A DNA stretch of 64,000 nucleotides from an uncultured Anaerolineaceae bacterium (GCA_927443345.1 CAKMKJ010000006.1:62001-126000), one strand, 5' to 3'. Numbered from the stretch's first letter, positions 45,888 through 55,202 are shown. The notes: generated by a model from the sequence alone, not told the origin. Numbers and translations are program-made.

Positions 45888-47516
45888 TTATACTTTCTCC
45901 GTTGATTTTTGCCATTTTTCGGGAATGACCAGTGAGAAGACATTTTTTAACCCAAGAGTACTCACGAGGTTAACCACGAATATGATAAACCCGATTGAAA
46001 GGATGCTGCCAAAAATAATGGCGGCCAGAGTATAAGGGGTAAATTCACCGCCAGTATAAAGTGTACGGCGCAGCATACCCTTTGATCCAGCCATACCCAT
46101 CGCCATAGCCATTCCAACCGAGCCAATCATCCATAACCAAAAATGCCAGTCAACAAGTTTTTTGAACTTAAACTCAAGATGGGTGAGCATGGGCACCAGA
46201 GTGTAGATCACCGAGAAGAGCATGGTGCCGACACCGGTGAGCAGCAGGGCGTGCGCGTGCAATCCGATCACCCATTGAGTGTTGTGAAGTACCACGTTCA
46301 AACCGACATTAGCCTGCAAAATACCAGCCATAGCCCCCATGACGAATCCGAACATCGACCCCAGGGTGAATTGTAAAGGCGGTGACATTTTCACGGGGCG
46401 GGCTTTCCAAATGGTCATTAGCGTGGCAAAAAGGGTCAAGCCCATGGTGAATATTTCACCCCACGTGATCAACTGGCCTGAAAACAATCTCATCCACATA
46501 GGTTGAGAGGTATCACCCAACAAGTGGTGACTCCATACCCCCATTGAAACCAGTAAATCGACCATAATAACGGTTTTAACTACATTCGCGCCAAAGAGTT
46601 TCCTGCCGGTGAGAAGCGGCACCAGCAGGTACCACACACCAGCCGTATAGATGAGTACATTTCCATCCGCGACCATATCCAAACCCCACCAATAGAGGTT
46701 TTTGTAGAGGAGTGCATCAACTGCCCCCGGGTTAAGCGGATGTCCCAACAACGCAAAAACGCCATACACCAGGATCAGCACACCCGCCGCTAGCAGTACA
46801 ACCGCATTGATGACTGTGTCGATGGATCCTCTTGCTACTGCAACGATAAATACTGGCATGCCATTGTAGTCAAGGTTTACTGCGCCTTTATCTTCTTTGC
46901 CAAAAAGCTTCATTAATCTTGGAATACCAAATGCTGCTCTAAGAAATTGACCGACAGTATATGAACCATCATGGTCTTTGCTCAACACAGTTTTAAAAAT
47001 ATTGTATGAGAAGATTAAAATGTTCACCATAATGATGGCCGCCCCCAACATGAAGGCGATACTTCCAATCAACGGAACGCGGTCAAACGCAACGGGCAGA
47101 GGCCAATAAAGAGTGTATAAAGCGTTAAATAATCCAAAGAACCCCGCGGCCCAACAGACCATGACACCGATGATTTGCAGCCAGAAGTTAGCTACTACCA
47201 ATTTGGGGTGTTTGACGGGTTTTTTTACCAGATAGGGCACCAGGAAATAAAACGCGCCGAAAATTGCCATATAAACGAAACCGTAGATACCCACAATGGG
47301 ATGTGCGGTAAGCATGGCGTAGTAGAGATTTTCGGTGCTGATGTCGCTTCCGACAGGACGGATGTTATTAAGTAAGGTTTCCATACCATGCAGCGAATTT
47401 ATATCATATTGCTGCGATCTCATTAACATGCCTTCAAGTCCGGAGAGCAGCATGAAAAGGAGTGCAACCACCGTAAAACGCAATGTCCATTTTTCAATCC
47501 AGCCAAGTTTTGCCAT
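45888..47516 (-). CDS. Heme-copper oxidoreductase subunit I, probable nitric oxide reductase
   Basis: 542 residues, 12-14 membrane helices, B-family-like layout. Low-spin heme ligands: His72 (TAHPIVGIYG) and His422; high-spin heme ligand His420 (IGLHAHALLLTG). The helix VII His pair is His330/331 (WSHHLLGDTSQP). In helix VI, where oxidases have WWTGHPxxY, the sequence is YWWGLDMVADGN: Asp280 replaces the Cu-B His and Asp284 replaces the cross-linked Tyr. Loss of the Tyr argues against O2 reduction and fits NO reduction. Some non-canonical NOR families are known to use two His and one Asp at the metal. AGGAG precedes the ATG, 9 bp after subunit II. Confidence 0.9.
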   Translation of the reverse strand: MAKLGWIEKWTLRFTVVALLFMLLSGLEGMLMRSQQYDINSLHGMETLLNNIRPVGSDISTENLYYAMLTAHPIVGIYGFVYMAIFGAFYFLVPYLVKKPVKHPKLVVANFWLQIIGVMVCWAAGFFGLFNALYTLYWPLPVAFDRVPLIGSIAFMLGAAIIMVNILIFSYNIFKTVLSKDHDGSYTVGQFLRAAFGIPRLMKLFGKEDKGAVNLDYNGMPVFIVAVARGSIDTVINAVVLLAAGVLILVYGVFALLGHPLNPGAVDALLYKNLYWWGLDMVADGNVLIYTAGVWYLLVPLLTGRKLFGANVVKTVIMVDLLVSMGVWSHHLLGDTSQPMWMRLFSGQLITWGEIFTMGLTLFATLMTIWKARPVKMSPPLQFTLGSMFGFVMGAMAGILQANVGLNVVLHNTQWVIGLHAHALLLTGVGTMLFSVIYTLVPMLTHLEFKFKKLVDWHFWLWMIGSVGMAMAMGMAGSKGMLRRTLYTGGEFTPYTLAAIIFGSILSIGFIIFVVNLVSTLGLKNVFSLVIPEKWQKSTEKV

Positions 47517-47525
47517 GGTTTTCTC

Positions 47526-47942
47526 CTATTTCACTTCGATTGCATCTCTGACAACCATGCCAGAATGCTTGGGGCCAGAATATTCAGTAGATCGAACATC
47601 ATACACGCCGGTTTCATCGAACATCCAGATGATCGTGTTGGTTCTGCCGGGAAGTACCTGCATCTGGAAGACCATGCTGTTGTCTTTTCGGAAAACCCCG
47701 AACCCATAAGTTACATCAGCGGAGGTGGCAGCAAATTGCACATATTCACCCTTCTTGATCTCCACCGGTGCCTCCATTGAAATGATGTAATCCTCATATT
47801 CAATATTCACTACTTTAGCAGGAGTTACTTTTTGCCATAACTGCCACGATTGCCACGGAACAAGCGTTGAGAGTGTGACCGCATTTACAACGACAAATAA
47901 GGCGACAAGAAAGAATAACCAATTTCGCTCTGATTTATCCAT
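47526..47942 (-). CDS. Heme-copper oxidoreductase subunit II lacking CuA
   Basis: 138 residues: one N-terminal helix (about 8-28) and a cupredoxin domain outside the membrane. In CuA proteins the pattern is DVxHSF ... CSEYCGxxHxxM. Here it is DVTYGF (Tyr79 for His) and STEYSGPKHSGM, with Ser118 and Ser122 for the two Cys; Glu120, His126 and Met129 remain. So the fold is kept but the dicopper site cannot form. Electrons probably enter another way, for example directly from quinol or a cytochrome. Start ATG 47942, one base after the stop of the 34-aa gene. Confidence 0.9.
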   Translation of the reverse strand: MDKSERNWLFFLVALFVVVNAVTLSTLVPWQSWQLWQKVTPAKVVNIEYEDYIISMEAPVEIKKGEYVQFAATSADVTYGFGVFRKDNSMVFQMQVLPGRTNTIIWMFDETGVYDVRSTEYSGPKHSGMVVRDAIEVK

Positions 47943-47943
47943 C

Positions 47944-48048
47944 TTACTTACCTCTGTCCTTTATCAAGATGGAAAATACGAGAAAAAAAATAGCAACGGA
48001 GATAACCAGGGTGACATAAATCCACCATAAGTTGTCTGTAAAGTGCAT
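47944..48048 (-). CDS. 34-aa single-helix subunit (subunit IIa-like)
   Basis: ATG at 48048 with AAGGAGG 5 nt upstream, an excellent ribosome site. Translation: MHFTDNLWWIYVTLVISVAI then FFLVFSILIKDRGK and stop. One membrane helix (about residues 8-29) with positive residues at the C-terminus (KDRGK). It ends 1 nt before subunit II, so translation is coupled. Thermus ba3 oxidase has a 34-residue helix subunit IIa in the same operon position. That makes a structural subunit the best guess here. Confidence 0.8.
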   Translation of the reverse strand: MHFTDNLWWIYVTLVISVAIFFLVFSILIKDRGK

Positions 48049-48797
48049 ATGAACCTCCTTAAATGATTGTTGAGTTAATTACCCATTACTGATTACAAGG
48101 TAGATCTTTTACCTCCTTTAAATTTGAGTAATCCGCTCAATTCAAATTAAGGTCTGACCAATTGTTGATCAAAAAAACTTGCTTCGAAAAACGGATTTCG
48201 CAGTTGGCGTTTTGTAAGACTATTGATAATGGAATGTTATGCTGTAAACATTCCAAATACCATGACTTAAGTCTTATTTGTCTCGTAAAATGGTTTTCCT
48301 AACCTAATAAATGCATTGAGCCATTAGGAGATTTTGAAGTGAGGTAATTCAAGTTTAATTATCCAGCTAGCAGACACATACTTCTTGAAAATGGCTTTGT
48401 CTTTTGTAATAATTCGCCAGCCTAGTAGGAACAACCGAATAAAGAATTAATACCCAATCGAATGAAGGGGGTACAAAATCTGTTACCTGAGTTAAACCCC
48501 AACATAAAATCATCTTTTTATCTAATTGGCAAAGAATTAAGGGAAACAGTTTAACCCACACTCTCTGGTAATTAATCAAAAAAACAGAATAAATACACAA
48601 TTTGATCTAAGAATACACAACAAGTTTTACCGAATTGGTTTATCACCGTTTGGGTGAAAATCGGATTTGTTAAAACTTATGTTTTCTCAGATCAAAAACC
48701 TATGCCTTGTTGATTTTTCGATGAGGAATGTGGAAACAACTTATGAGTAAACGGTGCTTAGCGCTTTCTAAGTTTTAATTACAATCAGGCTCTCAGT
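48049..48797. other. Long upstream region of the heme-copper operon
   Basis: 749 bp. It holds the operon's promoter region. Candidate operator: nested inverted repeats AATTTGA (48121-48127) / TCAAATT (48142-48148) and TTGAG (48124-48128) / CTCAA (48136-48140). A TTGATCAA palindrome lies at 48165-48172. A second AAAGGAGG-like string (minus strand, near 48112-48119) has no usable start codon after it. No other gene is convincing; an open frame at 48367-48600 (-) lacks support. Confidence 0.5.
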
Positions 48798-51700
48798 TTA
48801 TGGAATTTGGTTCAATCTTTCTTTGAGTATTGAATAAATCGATTGAATATCCAGTTGTTGTTTCCCGGTCAACTTATCTGTTAGTTTATCCCAGGTTGTT
48901 TTTGCCTTTTGGCGCGTGGATTCTTCTGCTCCTTCAGCATTCATGGTTACCTCCAAAACAGGGGCCAGACCCTTCTGGTTTCCCAGATGGATCAATAATC
49001 GACAAGCTTCAACCACCCCTCGATGGAAAAAATTCATCGTTTCGAGCGCTATCGCTTTTTGCAGCAGCAAGAGTAATTCACTTTTTGCTGATTGCAAATT
49101 GCCACTTTCGCGATATGCCTCAGCTAAAACAATCCGCGCAGATAAGATTCCCCAATCAGATTCTATCTCTTCACTAATAGCCAAAGCTTGTTCATTATAA
49201 AAAATAGCATTCTCAAAATCATTTTGGTAAGCCGCGGTTTCACCGAGATTCGACAAGGCAATCGATTCTCCCTCGCGGTCACCTATTTGACGACAGAGTT
49301 CTACACTGTTGGAAAAATAATCAATCGCTTTAGGATAATTCTTCAACTCCAAATAAGCTGTACCCACATTGTTTAGTATCAGCGATTCAGAATAGAAATT
49401 TTGATTCGAACGAACATTGATCAATGCCTCTTGGTAATAATTCAAAGCAAGGTTGTAATCACCTCTATAACATGCAATATCTGCAAGAACATTCAGTACT
49501 TTTGAAAGTCTACGCCAATTTTCAAGTTTTTCACATAACACGCGGCAATCGAGGAGGTTCTCTTCAGCAGTGGATGGATCCCCCAGATTTAATCGAGCAT
49601 ATCCAAGGTTGTAGAGTGAATGAGATTCTTCTTCATTATTTTTTATCAACCGGGACAACTCAAGTGCTTCCAATGCAAAGCTAATGGATGTGGAAGAATT
49701 TTTACATATTTTGGCATGGGTTGCCAATGCATTTAAGCAAAAAGCTTCTTCGTCCTGTAAGCCAAATCTTCGAGCGGTATCCAACCCAAAATGCATACTA
49801 TCTACTGCGTTCTCATACTGTTGAATATTAATCCCAAAAAGAGCGACCCGGCAAACAAGTTTTGCACGGCAGATCAAATTCTGATCATTATCAGAAAACT
49901 TTGCAAGCAAGTTATCAAATGTTTTTATACCTTCTCGATAAAGGCTTAGATTTTCAAAATAGTTGTTTAAAGGTGTAATTAATTCTTCAACAAGTTTCCA
50001 TTTCTCGGATTGGATAAACCATTGGATTGCCACCTCTATATCAGAGAGGATACTTTCAAACCCTTTGTGAAAACTGATTGCGAAATTTCCTTTGAACTCT
50101 GTATATAAATATAGACTCTGTTGATAAAACCAGACTGCGTGGCGTTCAGCAAGTGTCTTTTGCTCATCTTCTGAAAGCGTATATCTCTCACGGATGTTTT
50201 GCTTGACAACCCGGTGAAACCGATAATGAGATTGTCCATCCCAAATTAGTAATGCCCTGCGTGAGAAATCCTCCAAAACAGAATCTGAAATTTCGCAAAC
50301 AACCTGGGCTGCCTGAACAGTGAACGGATTTTCAAATATGGTTAATCGGAAAATAAATAATTGCTCTTGACTAGAAAGGTGACGCCAAACGTTCTCAAAG
50401 GATGCCTGAATACTACGGTGCCGTTCTGGAAGATTTATTGAATTGGAGTTCAGGATTTTAATACTTTCTTGAAGTCCAATCAAAATCTCTTCTATAGGAA
50501 TCCATTTTGTTTGACAGGCTGCCAGATCAATTGCCAAAGGGAAGCCTTCTACAAGATCACAAATTTTTATGACATTAGTGGAGAAATCAGGGTTGGAAAT
50601 TTCAGGAAGACTTTCAACCTGTAAATGAGAATAGAATAGTTTCGCTGCATCTGATTGCTCACCTTCTCGGGTTGACAGGCCGCTCAAAGCCAAAACTTTC
50701 TCTCCGACCAAATTAAGAAATGAATACGAAGTGAACAGAAGAACACTATCTGGTGCAACCTCGGTTAATTGTTTTGCCAGGAGGGCTGATATTTCAACGT
50801 CTTCGACATTATCAAACACCAACAGCGCAGAGCGATTAAGAATCCAATCTGATAATTCTTGCATTGAATTCGATGTGTGCTCTATACTGTTCCCTAATGC
50901 GAGCAGAATTGTTGAAGCAAGATGTTCCAAAGTGAAACACCCCGCAATAGATACAAAATAAACGCCATCCTTAAAAAGAGCGTTTTGAAGGTTGGCCAGT
51001 TCTACTGCCAGTCTCGTTTTACCAGATCCACCAGGGCCTGTAATCGTGATGACTTTATACTCCGGATTAGTTATCCAATTTTCCAAGACTATTATTTCAT
51101 TTTCACGACCGACAAAGGGGGTGGCATAACCTGGCAAATTCTTCAAAATCGAGATCCACGGTTTTTGAGTTTTGCCGGAGGATAAAAATTTTTGAATATC
51201 TGAATACGCATTCTGAAGAAGCAATCCGGGTTCAAGATCAAGGCTGCTTTTTAGATAACGAACAGCGGAATGGTAATGACTTAAGGCAACGTTTGCCAGG
51301 GAGGATTGAAGAAGTATACGGATCAATCGAGCATGGATATCTTCATCCCAGGGGGCAATCGTCAATAAATCTTCAGCAATTTTTCGTGCTTGCACCCATT
51401 CGCCGCGGGATTCAAAATATTTTAGCAAAATAGAATACCCTGACACTTTAAGTCGATTAATTTTTTCTCGTTTCAGTATCAGCCAATCTTCAAACAAATC
51501 AGAATCCGGAAAAGTCAACAAAGGGAGAATTTCGCCATTAACAAAGCTCATGGTTTTTTTGAGTTGATAAATTGGAAATCCACAAGATGACTGACCGTTG
51601 TGGCGATCTAACAAAATTTGGATTGTATTTTCAAACGCCAATACATCAACTTGAATGGCAACATTTTCATTCAATGCCAAAGTATCTCTATCGCTGGAAA

Positions 51701-51980
51701 ATATTTCAACATCTTCGATGGTTTCTGAAATCGCCTTCTTAATCGTGGTCAACGCCTGCCGCAGATTGTGCAGCGCTGTCTGATCTGGAACATCGGGCCA
51801 GAAAATCGATGCCAATGAACTGCGGGTTTTCAACTGATTTTTTTCAAGTAATAAATAAGCAAATAATCCCCTGGCTTTTTGTGAAGAGATTTCAACCAAC
51901 GGGCACCCGTTAATACTGATTGAAAAATCGCCAAAAAAATTGGCTTTCAAAGTCAGGTGATGTGATTCGATTTGCTTCAA
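48798..51980 (-). CDS. SARP-like transcriptional regulator: BTAD, NB-ARC-type ATPase, TPR
   Basis: 1060 residues. N-terminal OmpR-like winged helix (about 10-100; ANFFGDFSISINGCPLVEIS), bacterial activator domain (about 105-250), an AAA/NB-ARC-type ATPase (P-loop ITGPGGSGKTRLAVELA near 310; ALLVFDNVED near 390), then about ten TPR repeats (YARLNLGDPSTAEENLLDC, ALNYYQEALINVRSNQNFYS, DYFSNSVELCRQIGDREGES). It resembles AfsR/MalT-type signal-integrating activators that oligomerise with ATP. Divergent from a small gene plus lipoprotein, which may be its targets. Confidence 0.92.
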   Translation of the reverse strand: MKQIESHHLTLKANFFGDFSISINGCPLVEISSQKARGLFAYLLLEKNQLKTRSSLASIFWPDVPDQTALHNLRQALTTIKKAISETIEDVEIFSSDRDTLALNENVAIQVDVLAFENTIQILLDRHNGQSSCGFPIYQLKKTMSFVNGEILPLLTFPDSDLFEDWLILKREKINRLKVSGYSILLKYFESRGEWVQARKIAEDLLTIAPWDEDIHARLIRILLQSSLANVALSHYHSAVRYLKSSLDLEPGLLLQNAYSDIQKFLSSGKTQKPWISILKNLPGYATPFVGRENEIIVLENWITNPEYKVITITGPGGSGKTRLAVELANLQNALFKDGVYFVSIAGCFTLEHLASTILLALGNSIEHTSNSMQELSDWILNRSALLVFDNVEDVEISALLAKQLTEVAPDSVLLFTSYSFLNLVGEKVLALSGLSTREGEQSDAAKLFYSHLQVESLPEISNPDFSTNVIKICDLVEGFPLAIDLAACQTKWIPIEEILIGLQESIKILNSNSINLPERHRSIQASFENVWRHLSSQEQLFIFRLTIFENPFTVQAAQVVCEISDSVLEDFSRRALLIWDGQSHYRFHRVVKQNIRERYTLSEDEQKTLAERHAVWFYQQSLYLYTEFKGNFAISFHKGFESILSDIEVAIQWFIQSEKWKLVEELITPLNNYFENLSLYREGIKTFDNLLAKFSDNDQNLICRAKLVCRVALFGINIQQYENAVDSMHFGLDTARRFGLQDEEAFCLNALATHAKICKNSSTSISFALEALELSRLIKNNEEESHSLYNLGYARLNLGDPSTAEENLLDCRVLCEKLENWRRLSKVLNVLADIACYRGDYNLALNYYQEALINVRSNQNFYSESLILNNVGTAYLELKNYPKAIDYFSNSVELCRQIGDREGESIALSNLGETAAYQNDFENAIFYNEQALAISEEIESDWGILSARIVLAEAYRESGNLQSAKSELLLLLQKAIALETMNFFHRGVVEACRLLIHLGNQKGLAPVLEVTMNAEGAEESTRQKAKTTWDKLTDKLTGKQQLDIQSIYSILKERLNQIP

Positions 51981-52041
51981 TGTAAATTCTAACTTTCTGT
52001 TTGACGATACTTTGACGGTGTTTTTCTATGATATTCCCATA

Positions 52042-52284
52042 ATGAGAAATCAAAACTCAAATTTCCATCTTTTAGTTGATAAGGCTGACTACCATTCATT
52101 CTTGTTGCGGATCTGGAAAGTAAAAGAACAGAATGGGTGCAAATGGTATCTGTCGCTCGAAAACCCATTAACCCGTGAGCTTATCAGTTTTCATGATCAA
52201 CATACATTTATTAATTATTTAACACAATTAATCGAAAAAACACAAGGTCTTTCAAACAAAGATTATAAAGGAGATGAAAAATGA
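52042..52284 (+). CDS. Small conserved-looking protein, about 80 aa
   Basis: Start at ATG 52042 (MRNQNSNFHLLVDKADYHSF); the TTG at 52012 is also in frame. No family recognised. It is compact, aromatic and charged, with no signal. The core SFLLRIWKVKEQNGCKWYLS and SFHDQHTFINYLTQLIEK reads like a small beta-alpha domain. Its stop overlaps the start of the following lipoprotein (ATGA), so the two are coupled. It is only about 60 bp from the divergent SARP gene. Confidence 0.75.
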   Translation: MRNQNSNFHLLVDKADYHSFLLRIWKVKEQNGCKWYLSLENPLTRELISFHDQHTFINYLTQLIEKTQGLSNKDYKGDEK

Positions 52285-53408
52285 AAAGGAAACTCATTAA
52301 ACTGGTCGCATTTTCGCTATTGGTATTTTTGTTGGGGTGTTCAAAACTTCAAGCAGAAGCACCAACACCTGTGCCAACGGATAAACCTGTTGCTGCGTCG
52401 GTTGAAGAGACTGCTGTTCCTACATCCACAAACGCTCCAGTGGAAGAAGTTGCCGCCCAACTCGCAACAGAAGAACCCACTGCTGTCATCACTGAAATTA
52501 TCCATGAGGCAATTCCGGATGTCTCAAAATATTCATCAGCCGAACGAATTGATGATTGCAGCACTGGTGAACGCGTTGCCTTGGGTGCGACAACATTGAT
52601 TGGCGTTGCCTGTGACAATTGGAAGAAAGCCAAACTTGAGCGTCCGGCGGATGCACCGAATGGAACATACTATCCATTCATTGATATCGTTCGTGCCGAG
52701 ATGGGCTCAAATCAAGTGTGGATGTTCGCCAAAATCAATCTTTATAAAGACGCAGCAGGCCAACTACCCCCTGAATTAAGCCTGGGCTTCGAAATTGATA
52801 CTGATCTCGATTCACGCGGAGAATATTTGATTTTAGCCAATGGGTTGAGCTCAACGGAGTGGACAACAGACGGCGTTCAGATTTGGTGGGACCAGACGAA
52901 GGATGTCGGAGGAGCCAAACCTCATGTGCCTGATGGAACGGTTGGCGACGGCTACGAAACCCTGCTGTTTGACGCCGGTCAGGGTCTTGATGCTGATCTA
53001 GCCTGGGCTAGGATCAACCCCGAGAATGGCGCAAGTGTGGAATTTGCCTTCAAACCTGATCTGCTTCCTGAAAACAAGGTTTTTGTTTGGTGGGCATGGG
53101 CGACCTTAAACCCGGTTTCGCCGGTTGATATGGAACTGGTCGACAGTCAGAAAGACACAGAAACATGGATGTTTGATAACACTTGCAGCAAAATCTTTAA
53201 TGGCAAGCCGAGTAAAATGATCGTCAATATTTGTGAGTTTGTAATCCCAACACCTACACCACTGCCAACAGAACAACCCAGAGTACCATCTGGACCAAGT
53301 TGTGTAGTTAAATCCGATGCGCAGTGTAATGCTGAAGCCAATATTAATGGTGGAGGATTCCCGTGGTGGTGGGATAATTCATCGTGCTCTTGTCAACCTA
53401 CAAATTAA
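52281..53408 (+). CDS. Secreted lipoprotein with Thr/Pro-rich linker
   Basis: 375 residues. Signal peptide with lipobox LLGC (Cys20), a low-complexity APTPVPTDKP linker (about 27-75), then a beta-rich domain of about 220 residues with many Trp and acidic residues (YYPFIDIVRAEMGSNQVWMF, ELSLGFEIDTDLDSRGEYLI), and a short Cys-rich C-terminus with a WWWDNSSCSCQPT-like end. No enzyme motif known to me. It is translationally coupled to the small gene upstream. Confidence 0.82.
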   Translation: MKRKLIKLVAFSLLVFLLGCSKLQAEAPTPVPTDKPVAASVEETAVPTSTNAPVEEVAAQLATEEPTAVITEIIHEAIPDVSKYSSAERIDDCSTGERVALGATTLIGVACDNWKKAKLERPADAPNGTYYPFIDIVRAEMGSNQVWMFAKINLYKDAAGQLPPELSLGFEIDTDLDSRGEYLILANGLSSTEWTTDGVQIWWDQTKDVGGAKPHVPDGTVGDGYETLLFDAGQGLDADLAWARINPENGASVEFAFKPDLLPENKVFVWWAWATLNPVSPVDMELVDSQKDTETWMFDNTCSKIFNGKPSKMIVNICEFVIPTPTPLPTEQPRVPSGPSCVVKSDAQCNAEANINGGGFPWWWDNSSCSCQPTN

Positions 53409-53438
53409 CCTTCTCACAAAACAAATCTTTATTCACTT

Positions 53439-53467
53439 CTGGTGGGGAAAAAACCCCACCAGTTACA
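53439..53467 (+). terminator. Terminator-like hairpin after the lipoprotein
   Basis: CTGGTGGGG (53439-53447) pairs with CCCCACCAG (53454-53462) around an A6 loop; only a weak T-containing tract follows. Confidence 0.65.
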
Positions 53468-53580
53468 TTATTAAAAATCAATTGCCAATTCAGCACGAAT
53501 CAAGGATAAATTTAGATATACTTAGGAATAATCTGTATTCCGTGTAAATATCAAATAATTCAAGGATTTACGAGGTTGGT

Positions 53581-54309
53581 TTGTATTATCTATTAGGCAT
53601 CGACGACACCGATTCCCCTCCCATCGGGGAAGCTACCAATGCGGTTCAAAACACCGCCGCTCTTGCCCTCAGCCTCGGGCAAAAGCTGGAATCCTTGGGG
53701 TTGGCAAGACTGCTCAATGTTTCGTGCCATCAATTGTTCCTCCACCCTACTATAGCCTATACCACCTGCAACACTGCTTGCTGCCTCCTCCTGGATAGTG
53801 ATGCGCAAAAGATACGCGAAATTGACATGACCACGCGAATAACGTTGCGCAGTCACAGTGCTGCGAAAGCCAACCCAGGATACGCGCTGGCGGCCTGGAA
53901 TCAATTCGACCCTGAGGTTGTGGCATGGGGGAAAAACGCCCAATTCGTTGAATTGCAACGCATGGATGCCATAAATCTTGCCAAACGATGCGGTATTGGC
54001 GCCGCAGGAATTTCAGGCAGCGGCGCGGGTGTGATTGGCGCACTCGCAGCCATTGGCCTGCGTTACGAGGGAAATGACGGTGTCATTTACTGGATGCCCG
54101 GTTTGGATAAGCTTCACGGCGTGCATACATCCATTGAAACCAACCAATTCATTCAATTTGCAAGTATCGAAAGCGAAAATCTTAAACATCCAGCACTTGA
54201 TGACCGCATCCATTTCAGCGCAAACAAAAAACCCATACTCAAAGGAGGGCGGATTGTGCTTCAAGTTTCACGAGCAAAAAGGGGTGCAGAATACGAGTGG
54301 GAATCATAA
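53581..54309 (+). CDS. TiaS-like GIDDTDS-domain protein
   Basis: TTG start with ACGAGG 6 nt upstream. 242 residues. The N-terminus LLGIDDTDSPPIGEATN and later GISGSGAGVIGALAAIGLRY match the GIDDTDS and glycine-rich blocks of the archaeal TiaS ATP-dependent tRNA-Ile2 modifying enzymes, but the OB-fold and zinc ribbon of TiaS are absent (TiaS is about 420 residues). Bacterial short homologues exist with unknown function. It probably binds ATP or a nucleotide. It stands alone. Confidence 0.75.
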   Translation: MYYLLGIDDTDSPPIGEATNAVQNTAALALSLGQKLESLGLARLLNVSCHQLFLHPTIAYTTCNTACCLLLDSDAQKIREIDMTTRITLRSHSAAKANPGYALAAWNQFDPEVVAWGKNAQFVELQRMDAINLAKRCGIGAAGISGSGAGVIGALAAIGLRYEGNDGVIYWMPGLDKLHGVHTSIETNQFIQFASIESENLKHPALDDRIHFSANKKPILKGGRIVLQVSRAKRGAEYEWES

Positions 54310-54337
54310 ATGCTTGTTATTTAAGGACTTATAGATT

Positions 54338-55153
54338 TTATCTTTTTGTGGCTTTAATCGAAAACATCAACGGGATGGGTTTCTGCCCATCGGGAAAATG
54401 ATAGAGTCCGTTCCCGTCAGGTACGAGAAACGGCAACTGCTGATAGACGCTGAATGGAAACTCATGTAAGAATTCAATTTGCAGGCCGTTTTCGATCAGA
54501 CCATTGGTGATCTCTGAAAGTGTATGATTCCAGCCGATTTCTTCTTTTGACTGGATTTTTGCATCACGATCTGCATAAGAGCCTTCGACATCAAAGTGCA
54601 TGGCTTCTTTCTCAAAATATGGGTAGCGGTACTGCAAATTAGGCGAGCAGTCATCAAACACCATCGCAAAGGGGTGAAATTCAGCAATATACAAGAAACC
54701 ACCCTGTTTTACATAAGAAGAAGCGATCTTTGCCCAGCGCGGAATATCTGGCAGCCAGGTTAAGACACCGTAAGAAGTGAAAACAATATCATACTGACCT
54801 AAAAGATGCTTTGGCAAGTCATAAAGATTGGAGCAGATGAAACGGGCGTCCAGGTTGCAGCGCTCTGCAAGTTGAATGGCTTGTTCAATTGCCGATTCAG
54901 AAAAGTCCATGCCGGTGACATGAGCCCCCAGTCTTGCCCAATTGAGAGTGTCCTTGCCAAAATGACATTGCAAGTGAAGCAGATTTTTTCCTTGCACATC
55001 CCCCACTTCTCCAATTTCCAATGCATTCAATGCGTTTTCTCCCGCCACAAACTTATCTACTGCATAGAATTCAGAGTTGACGTGAACAGGAACCCATTCT
55101 TCCCATAGTTTTCGATTGTTTTCCATGTAGGTTTGGTTAAGATCGTCTGACAT
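54338..55153 (-). CDS. Class I SAM-dependent methyltransferase
   Basis: 271 residues. SAM motif LLHLQCHFGKDTLNWARLGA (an altered but recognisable motif I of this subfamily), acidic loop VTGMDFSESAIEQA and motif DIVFTSYGVLTWLPDI. The N-terminal NRKLWEEWVPVHVNSEFYAV is typical of a methyltransferase subgroup common in soil and sediment bacteria. Target unknown. GGAGGG stands before the ATG. Confidence 0.9.
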   Translation of the reverse strand: MSDDLNQTYMENNRKLWEEWVPVHVNSEFYAVDKFVAGENALNALEIGEVGDVQGKNLLHLQCHFGKDTLNWARLGAHVTGMDFSESAIEQAIQLAERCNLDARFICSNLYDLPKHLLGQYDIVFTSYGVLTWLPDIPRWAKIASSYVKQGGFLYIAEFHPFAMVFDDCSPNLQYRYPYFEKEAMHFDVEGSYADRDAKIQSKEEIGWNHTLSEITNGLIENGLQIEFLHEFPFSVYQQLPFLVPDGNGLYHFPDGQKPIPLMFSIKATKR

Positions 55154-55202
55154 AAAATAATCCCTCCGCGTGTTGGAGGGATTTTACCATTTTTTGTTAT
55201 CG

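Noticed and set aside
48165-48172. Canonical FNR box (TTGAT-N4-ATCAA)
   Set aside because: Only a compact TTGATCAA palindrome without the four-base spacer; the nested repeats at 48121-48148 are a better but still unproven candidate.
48367-48600. 77-codon minus-strand frame in the long gap
   Set aside because: No ribosome site, no recognisable motif, unusual residue mix; probably chance in AT-rich DNA.
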